Shown one piece after another: positions 1 through 5,864 of a stretch of DNA of 5,864 nt. The translations under genes and the position numbers were made by a program. Origin of the DNA: an uncultured Pseudomonadota bacterium (GTDB taxonomy: Bacteria > Myxococcota_A > UBA796 > UBA9615); the NCBI GenBank assembly GCA_937907595.1, contig CALCXL010000237.1:1-5864 (forward strand). The letters run 5' to 3'. Under the pieces are notes generated by a model. That model worked only from the letters and a program-made list of their open reading frames with translations, was not told the DNA's origin and did no database searches. Every line of letters starts with the position of its first letter. The first letter of the stretch is position 1.

Positions 1-671
1 GGGGTTCCTGACCGCCGGTCTGGCCCACGAGATCCGCAACCCCCTGGGGGCCATTCGCGGCGGCGCGGAGCTGCTTGGGACCCCGCAGGTGGAGCCGGCG
101 CGGGTGAGCCGCGTGGCGGAGCTCCTGATCCGCGAGTCCGATCGCCTGGACGGCGTGTTGACGCGCTTCCTGCGCTTCGCCCGGCGGGAGGCGGGGCCGA
201 TGGAAGCCGCCAACCTGTCGGACCTGGTGGACGAGGTCGTGGCGCTGGTGGAGGCGGAGGCGGGCCAGCGCGGGGTGGAGGTATCGCACGTCCGCTGCAG
301 CGCAACCCCCACCGTTCTGTTGGACACCGGCGCCCTGCGCCAGGTGATCCTCAACCTGGTGGTCAACGCCATGCAGGTCCAGCCCGAGGGGGGCCGGATC
401 CGCTTGCTCTCCGGGCTGGACGAAGGCGGGGGTGCCCGTCCGCTGTTCGCCCGGGTGGAGGACGCCGGGCCGGGCGTGCCCGCCGATCAGCGGGCCGCGA
501 TCTTCCACCCCTACTTCTCCACCCGCCCCGACGGCACCGGGCTGGGCCTGGCCATCTCCCAGCGGGCGGTCTCCGAGCACGGCGGCGTCCTGCGGGTGGG
601 CGACGGCGCCCTGGGCGGCGCGGCCTTCGAGCTGCGCCTGCCCATGAACAGAGAGACCGAGGAGGCCGACG

Positions 672-679
<8 letters not shown>
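1..679 (+). CDS. Sensor histidine kinase, 3' part (NtrB/AtoS/ZraS-like), truncated by window start
   Basis: The frame is open from base 2 to the TGA at 677-679, giving 225 visible residues; the N-terminus, with any sensor or membrane part, lies outside. The visible part starts in the HisKA dimerisation helix: the H-box reads AHEIRNPLGAI, with phospho-acceptor His at visible residue 9 (codon 26-28). A second helix follows with the pattern ESDRLDGVLTRFLRFAR. The HATPase_c domain is complete: N-box ILNLVVNAM (Asn122), G1 box EDAGPGVP (Asp154), F-box around FHPYFST and G2 box GTGLGLA (178-184). It should therefore autophosphorylate and pass phosphate to the response regulator, whose ATG lies 8 bp inside this gene. 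The HisKA pattern is the kind that pairs with NtrC-type regulators. A GTG at 89 falls after the H-box and is an internal Val codon, not a start. The signal sensed cannot be told. Confidence 0.95.
659..665 (+). promoter_or_regulatory. Shine-Dalgarno site of the sigma-54 response regulator
   Basis: GAGGAGG lies inside the 3' end of the kinase gene, six bases before the ATG at 672. It is the strongest ribosome-binding site in the window. It fixes the regulator start and implies independent loading of ribosomes besides coupling through the 8-bp overlap. Confidence 0.8.
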
Positions 680-2102
<1,423 letters not shown>

Positions 2103-2126
2103 AGCACCGCGCCCGCCGGCCCAGGC

Positions 2127-2588
2127 TCAGCCCAACGACGCGAAGTGCCGCTCCAGGGCTTCCCGGTCCAGCACCGACTCGTGGGGCTGGTTGTCTCGGG
2201 CCGGGCGCAGGGCCTCGGGGAGGGCGCGTTGGGCCTCCTCCGTCAGCAGGTTCGGGAAGAAGGCGAGGGGGACGCGGCCGCCCGGCTTCCAGGCCCCGAA
2301 GCGGTTGAGGACGCGGCTGCCGCAGGTCCGGCAGAAGGCGCGGGTGATCGTGCCGCCCGGCTTCGTGAACTCCTCCAGGAGCTCCTCCCCGGCGGTGATC
2401 ACGAACTGGCTCTGCTCCACGCAGGCCACGTGGTACAGCGGCGCGGCGTGGGCCCGGCGGCAGCTGTCGCAGTGGCAGTAGGCGGTGAAGATCGGGGCGG
2501 ACCCCGCCGGGACGCTCACCGCGAAGCGCAGGGCACCGCAGTAGCAGTGACCCTGCAGGTTGAGATCCTCGGCGACCGGCTCGGGCAT
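2127..2588 (-). CDS. GFA-family (CENP-V/GFA fold) zinc-binding protein
   Basis: A 153-aa protein, normal size for the family. It has the full GFA cysteine set: GHCYCGALRF (Cys15, Cys17), YCHCDSCRR (Cys38, Cys40, Cys43) and FCRTCGSRV (Cys86, Cys89), which in known structures bind two zinc ions. The family is named after a Paracoccus protein proposed to aid the addition of glutathione to formaldehyde. That activity is disputed, and most members have no proven substrate, so only the fold and metal binding are safe. I chose the ATG at 2588 because GGAGG (2594-2598) sits five bases before it. An in-frame ATG at 2600 would add four residues but has no ribosome site. The reading frame stays open to 3011, but that stretch is antisense to the next gene. 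The gene is convergent with the regulator (24 bp between stops) and divergent from the lipoprotein pair. Confidence 0.9.
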   Translation of the reverse strand: MPEPVAEDLNLQGHCYCGALRFAVSVPAGSAPIFTAYCHCDSCRRAHAAPLYHVACVEQSQFVITAGEELLEEFTKPGGTITRAFCRTCGSRVLNRFGAWKPGGRVPLAFFPNLLTEEAQRALPEALRPARDNQPHESVLDREALERHFASLG

Positions 2589-2685
2589 GGGCTCCTCCAT
2601 CGGCGCGAGGCCGCGGATCACCCTACCGCACCGTCCCCCCGCCCGAAGGCGTTGCCAAGGCAGCGACCAGCGGCGAACCTGGGGC
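2589..2685. promoter_or_regulatory. Divergent intergenic region between GFA gene and lipoprotein operon
   Basis: About 97 bp separates the two divergent starts and must carry, or lie next to, promoters for both directions. No good sigma-70 -35/-10 pair is visible on either strand. On the minus strand, 2658 to 2642 reads TTGGCAACGCCTTCGGG. This matches the -24 half of a sigma-54 promoter well, but the -12 half has GG where GC is expected. No clear operator repeat or terminator was seen. Confidence 0.35.
2594..2598 (-). promoter_or_regulatory. Shine-Dalgarno site deciding the GFA gene start
   Basis: GGAGG on the minus strand, five bases before the ATG at 2588. It overlaps the alternative upstream ATG (2600), so it can serve only the downstream start. 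Confidence 0.55.
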
Positions 2686-4293
2686 GTGCCCCGCCGCTCC
2701 CAACTCCTCCGATCGCTCCTGCTGGCCGGCCTCGGCGCGCTCGCCGGCTGCTTCCTGCCGTCCGCCGACTCGGTGTCGTTCCCGGGGGGCGACGACGACG
2801 ACAGCGACGACGACGACTCGGCGGCGGACGATCTCGACGGCGACGGCTTCACCGCGGCCCTGGACTGCGATGACGAGGACCCCCTGGTGTTCCCCGGCGC
2901 CCCCGAGATCCTGGACTTGCGCGTCAACGACTGCGGCTCCGACGCCGCGTTCGAGGCGTTCGCCGCCTCCCAGTTAAGCGACCGCATCGTGGGTCGAAAC
3001 CCCCAATCCAACCTCGGCCATAGCTTCGGCCTGGGCGACCTGGACGGCGACGGGCGCGTGGACCTCTGCGCTCGGGGCTACGGAGAGGGCAGCCCGGCCC
3101 CCGTCTTCGTGTTCCTGGACGTGCAGGGGCTGCTCGCGGCCCAGCCCACCCGCACCGTCGACGACGCCACGGTGGAGATCCTGGGGCTGGACGGCGACGG
3201 CGCCATCGACTGCTCCCACGATCTGGACGGCGACGGGCGCGACGATCTGGTGGTGTCCTCCTGGTACGACGCCACGACCGAGAGCAGCCTCCGGGTCTTC
3301 CTGGGGCGGGAGACCTGGGCCGCCGGGACCCTGGACGCCGCCGACGCCGACCACGCCCTGACGGGCTCCGTGAACCGACAGGTGGGCCACTGCTTCGGCA
3401 TCGGCGACGTGCTGGGCGACTCCGACCCGGAGCTCCTCGTCGGCCAGACCCCGAACGAGGACCCGGAGGTGCGGGAGCGCTCCATCGGGATCTGGAGCGG
3501 CGACCTGGGCATCGAGCACAACAGCATCCCCAGCACCGGCGACCGCTGGGCCGGCTACCTCTGCGACGTGGTGCCGGACATCAGCGGCGGCGGCCGGGAC
3601 GAGGTCCTCATCGTCGACAACAACGAGAGCTTCCTCTACCTGGGCGAGGCCATCGCGGCGTCGGTCGGCACCCCCTCGGGCCCCACGGTGCTCGACGGCG
3701 CGGTGCAGTCGGTCTCCGGGGTCGACCTCGACGGCGACGGCCTGCACGAGCTGATCCTGGGCGCGACCTGGTGGGAGCGGTCGGCGGGCGGAGAAGCCGG
3801 CGGCCTGGTCGTGCTCTGGGGCACCGAGGGGTCGGCCTCCTGGCAGGTGGAGCTCATGCCCGGCGGCGTCCCTGCGGCGGGGCGCGGCTTCCTGGTGGAG
3901 GGCGAGACCGTCGGCGGCTACCTCGGCCTCAACAGCACGGCGGTGGGCGACCTCACCGGCGACGGCCGGCAGGAGCTGGCCGTGACCGCCCACGGCAACG
4001 ACCTGGACGACTACCCCGGGCAGGTCTTCGTCTTCGCCAGCCGGGACCGATCCCGCTGGGACGCGCTGGGCGCGCTGATCACCACCGCCCAGGCGGACAG
4101 CGTGGTCTCGGGCTTCGTCGCCGCCGCGCAGGAGTCGGCCGCGCCGCACCTGGGGGACACCTGGTCGCGCTGGGAGCTGGGCTGGCAGGACGAGACCACC
4201 GGCCGGGGCGTGGGGTTGTTCGTGGGATCCACCGCCGCGACCTTCCAGACCGGCCCGAACGCGGGCGCCATCCTGCGGTTCCCGAGCCCCTGA
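2686..4293 (+). CDS. Lipoprotein with Asp-rich tether, MopE-like metal motif and FG-GAP/integrin-type propeller
   Basis: A 535-aa predicted lipoprotein from a GTG start. The start is chosen because it gives a compact signal peptide: RR at 3-4, a Leu/Ala-rich core, then lipobox LAGC with Cys22. The longer in-frame ATGs (2560, 2587) would add over 30 charged residues and run into the divergent GFA gene. After Cys22 come an Asp tract (36-44, DDDDSDDDD), then DLDGDG (49-54), then DCDDED...FPGAPE (60-74), which fits the MopE-type putative metal-binding motif. The rest holds repeated calcium-loop-like motifs typical of FG-GAP/VCBS propellers: DLDGDGRVD (118), DGDGAID (169), DLDGDGRDD (179), DVLGDSDPE (241), DISGGGRDE (298), DLDGDGLHE (347) and DLTGDGRQE (422). 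These suggest six or seven blades. No enzyme motif is seen; a binding or scaffold role at the cell envelope is inferred. The stop overlaps the next start by one base. The start lacks a clear ribosome site. Confidence 0.85.
   Translation: MPRRSQLLRSLLLAGLGALAGCFLPSADSVSFPGGDDDDSDDDDSAADDLDGDGFTAALDCDDEDPLVFPGAPEILDLRVNDCGSDAAFEAFAASQLSDRIVGRNPQSNLGHSFGLGDLDGDGRVDLCARGYGEGSPAPVFVFLDVQGLLAAQPTRTVDDATVEILGLDGDGAIDCSHDLDGDGRDDLVVSSWYDATTESSLRVFLGRETWAAGTLDAADADHALTGSVNRQVGHCFGIGDVLGDSDPELLVGQTPNEDPEVRERSIGIWSGDLGIEHNSIPSTGDRWAGYLCDVVPDISGGGRDEVLIVDNNESFLYLGEAIAASVGTPSGPTVLDGAVQSVSGVDLDGDGLHELILGATWWERSAGGEAGGLVVLWGTEGSASWQVELMPGGVPAAGRGFLVEGETVGGYLGLNSTAVGDLTGDGRQELAVTAHGNDLDDYPGQVFVFASRDRSRWDALGALITTAQADSVVSGFVAAAQESAAPHLGDTWSRWELGWQDETTGRGVGLFVGSTAATFQTGPNAGAILRFPSP
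2791..2817 (+). repeat. GAC-codon tract encoding the Asp-rich tether of the first lipoprotein
   Basis: Two runs of four GAC codons separated by one AGC, encoding DDDDSDDDD, 14 residues after the lipobox Cys. A triplet run like this could vary in length by replication slippage without shifting the frame. Confidence 0.8.
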
Positions 4294-4295
4294 TG
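4291..4295 (+). other. TGATG stop-start overlap coupling the two lipoprotein genes
   Basis: The TGA of the propeller lipoprotein (4291-4293) shares its A with the ATG of the oxidase-like gene (4293-4295). No good Shine-Dalgarno sequence precedes it, so translation re-initiation by ribosomes finishing the first gene is the likely mode. The two proteins are then probably made together. Confidence 0.8.
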
Positions 4296-5864
4296 CCCTG
4301 CCTCCCCCCGCGCCGCGTCCCCGCCCTCCTGCTCGCGCCGGCCTGCTGGGCCCTGCTCGCCGCGTGCCCTGCCGCCGCCCCGGGCTTCGCCACCGGCGAC
4401 GACGACGACGACGCGCCCGCGCCCCACGGGGTGCTCGCGGTGGCCGACGCCTGGACCCCCAGCGTGGAGATCCGCTCGCAGTACGACGACCGCATCAGCT
4501 TCGTGCACGGCACCGCGCTGCCCGACGGCGCGCTGCTCTACACCGTCATGAACCCCTACCAGGACCCCGACGAGGCCGGGCCGCGCACCAGCACCCCCTT
4601 CATCCGGTTGGATCCGCGCGCCGGGATCCTGGCCGACGGGGGGGAGGGGGGCGACGTCCTCCGCGTGGACCTGGTGGAGCCGCCGCGCACCTGGCAGGGG
4701 GTCGAGGGCTCCCTGGATGACTTCGAGAACTGGCTCTGCGCGGGGCACACCCTCCTGGAGGACGGCCGGGTCTTCTACGCCGGCGGCCTGGCGCTGTGGC
4801 CCTCCGGCGACGCCGAGCGCCACGCCCCCGGCGCGCCGCCCGAGGACTGGCACATCGGCGGCATCCGCCAGGCCGTGGTGATGGACGCCGCGGGCGACTC
4901 CTTCGACAGCGCCTCCTTCGAGCACCTGGACGCCATGCCCCAGGGCCGGCGCTACTACCCCACGGCCCTGCGGCTCGCCGACGGCCGGGTGCTGGTGGCC
5001 GGCGGGCTCGACGACGACCCGCACCCGTCCTACGGCGCGGAGATCTGGGACCCCGCCGACGGGTCCTGGTCGGCCCTGGTGCCCGACGTGCCCGGCCTGG
5101 AGACGCTGCCCGCCTCGGACCCCCGCGCCTTCCTCGTCGGCGCCGGCCCCCCCACCCAGTACCTGCAGATGCACCGCCTGGTCACGCCGCTGCAGGCAGG
5201 CTCGCCCGTGGACAACGCCCGGTCGCGGCAGATCCTGGCCATCGGCGACGACGGCTACCTGCACTTCCTCGACGCGGAGGGGGCCCCGGGCCTGGACGCG
5301 ATCTACCGCCCCGACGCGGCTCGGCGACCTGGCTTGCCCGAGGCGCCCGGCGACGACCGCTTCGTCGACGGCACCAGCCTGACGTTGCCCGACGGGCGCG
5401 TGATGCTCGCCACCGGCTCCGCCTACCAGGCCTTGGGCCAGCGCATCGACCTCTACGACCCGGATCCGGAGTCCCCGACGTTCGGCGAGTGGAGCGGGTT
5501 CGACCTCTGCGACGCCGAGGGCACCTGCTCCCCCCGGGCCAAGGCCCAGGCCGTGCTGCTGCCCGATGGCCGCGCCGTCGTCCTGGGCGGCCACATCAAG
5601 CCCGAGTGGACCACGGCGGACACGGCCCCCCTCCGGCAGCCCGCGATCGTCGACTGGCGGACCGGCGACGTGCGCTTTGGCGCCGCCTGGGACGGCGACC
5701 ATGTGCGGGAGAACCACCTGGTGGTCCTGCTCCTGGCCGACGGCCGCTTGCTGGTGAGCGGAGGCTGGGACAACCCCGTCGGCTGCCCCGACGGCTACCT
5801 CTTCTGCCTGCCCGAGCGCACGGACCTGCAGTTCTACGAGCCCGACTACCTCTCGCCGTCCCAG
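4293..5864 (+). CDS. Lipoprotein, galactose/glyoxal oxidase-like copper radical oxidase (AA5-like), 3' end beyond window
   Basis: Open from ATG 4293 to the window end (524 codons, no stop). The signal peptide has RR at 7-8, a hydrophobic core and lipobox LAAC with Cys25. An Asp5 tract (36-40) follows. The body is a kelch-type propeller with repeated 'L.DGR.L..GG' strands. It aligns with galactose oxidase: WLCAGHTLLEDGRVFYAGG carries Cys149 (= Cys228) and RRYYPTALRLADGRVLVAGG carries Tyr222 (= Tyr272), the two residues of the thioether radical cofactor. VRENHLVVLLLADGRLLVSGG aligns without gaps with the Tyr495-His496 strand, giving Asn474 and His475. The visible end, TDLQFYEPDYL, matches the segment leading into the DUF1929 C-terminal domain, which should carry the last copper His outside the window. 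If active, it would oxidise alcohols or aldehydes to yield H2O2 outside the cytoplasm. The stacking Trp290 is Asp240. The family call is strong; activity is uncertain because the axial Tyr is lost. The TGATG overlap suggests translational coupling to the upstream lipoprotein gene. Confidence 0.85.
   Translation, partial: MPCLPPRRVPALLLAPACWALLAACPAAAPGFATGDDDDDAPAPHGVLAVADAWTPSVEIRSQYDDRISFVHGTALPDGALLYTVMNPYQDPDEAGPRTSTPFIRLDPRAGILADGGEGGDVLRVDLVEPPRTWQGVEGSLDDFENWLCAGHTLLEDGRVFYAGGLALWPSGDAERHAPGAPPEDWHIGGIRQAVVMDAAGDSFDSASFEHLDAMPQGRRYYPTALRLADGRVLVAGGLDDDPHPSYGAEIWDPADGSWSALVPDVPGLETLPASDPRAFLVGAGPPTQYLQMHRLVTPLQAGSPVDNARSRQILAIGDDGYLHFLDAEGAPGLDAIYRPDAARRPGLPEAPGDDRFVDGTSLTLPDGRVMLATGSAYQALGQRIDLYDPDPESPTFGEWSGFDLCDAEGTCSPRAKAQAVLLPDGRAVVLGGHIKPEWTTADTAPLRQPAIVDWRTGDVRFGAAWDGDHVRENHLVVLLLADGRLLVSGGWDNPVGCPDGYLFCLPERTDLQFYEPDYLSPSQ
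4398..4412 (+). repeat. GAC5 tract encoding the Asp tether of the oxidase-like lipoprotein
   Basis: Five identical GAC codons encode DDDDD at residues 36-40, 11 residues after lipobox Cys25. It mirrors the tether of the preceding gene. Confidence 0.8.

Noticed and set aside
2103..2126. Possible bidirectional terminator between the convergent genes
   Set aside because: The 24-bp gap is GC-rich but shows only a short GCCGGC palindrome, with no stable stem-loop and no T-run.
2560..2685. Earlier ATG starts for the propeller lipoprotein
   Set aside because: They would put over 30 charged residues before the signal peptide and overlap the GFA coding start; GTG 2686 gives a normal lipoprotein leader.
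2589..3011. N-terminal extension of the GFA frame up to 3011
   Set aside because: It would lie antisense to the lipoprotein signal peptide, Asp tract and MopE motif, is Ser/Arg-rich, and GFA proteins normally start shortly before the first CxC motif.
4364..4720. 118-codon plus-strand open frame, and a similar 63-codon one at 5566-5757
   Set aside because: Both are off-frame shadows of the oxidase-like gene, which runs open from 4293 to the window end and carries all recognisable motifs.
2974..5717. Long minus-strand open frames (391 and 568 codons)
   Set aside because: They are antisense to the two lipoprotein genes and show no domain motifs; absence of stops follows from the high GC content.

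Overview
The window is very GC-rich (about 70% or more, with G/C at most third codon positions) and densely coding. It comes from a bacterium, most likely a myxobacterial or other deltaproteobacterial-type lineage (Myxococcota-like). That inference rests on three things seen here: a sigma-54 two-component pair, two successive lipoproteins with a poly-aspartate tether just after the lipobox cysteine, and a MopE-type 'DCDD...PGAPE' motif followed by FG-GAP propeller repeats. The taxonomy is an inference, not a direct observation.

Left part (1-2102, + strand): the 3' end of a sensor histidine kinase, cut by the window edge but with its phospho-acceptor His and whole ATPase domain visible. It overlaps by 8 bp a complete NtrC-type sigma-54 response regulator with receiver, AAA+ and Fis-type DNA-binding domains. 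They almost certainly form one phosphorelay. The regulated promoters are not evident in the window.

Middle (2127-2588, - strand): a GFA/CENP-V-fold zinc protein gene, tail-to-tail with the regulator (24 bp gap) and divergent from the genes on its other side. The roughly 97-bp divergent gap at 2589-2685 must hold the promoters of both sides.

Right part (2686-5864, + strand): two genes that overlap by one base (TGATG) and look translationally coupled. The first encodes a 535-aa lipoprotein with an Asp tract, one MopE-like metal motif and a propeller of FG-GAP-like repeats. The second runs off the window end with no stop (524 codons visible). It encodes a lipoprotein with an Asp5 tract and a kelch-type propeller that aligns convincingly with galactose/glyoxal oxidases (copper radical oxidases, CAZy AA5). 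The Cys and Tyr that form the thioether radical cofactor are present (C149, Y222), and so is one copper His (H475). The axial Tyr ligand (Tyr495 of galactose oxidase) is Asn (N474). This candidate lipid-anchored AA5-like oxidase with a changed copper site, coupled to a possible metal-binding propeller lipoprotein, is the most interesting content of the window.

No RNA genes, mobile elements, CRISPR arrays or convincing terminators were seen. No gene-free stretch exceeds about 100 bases.
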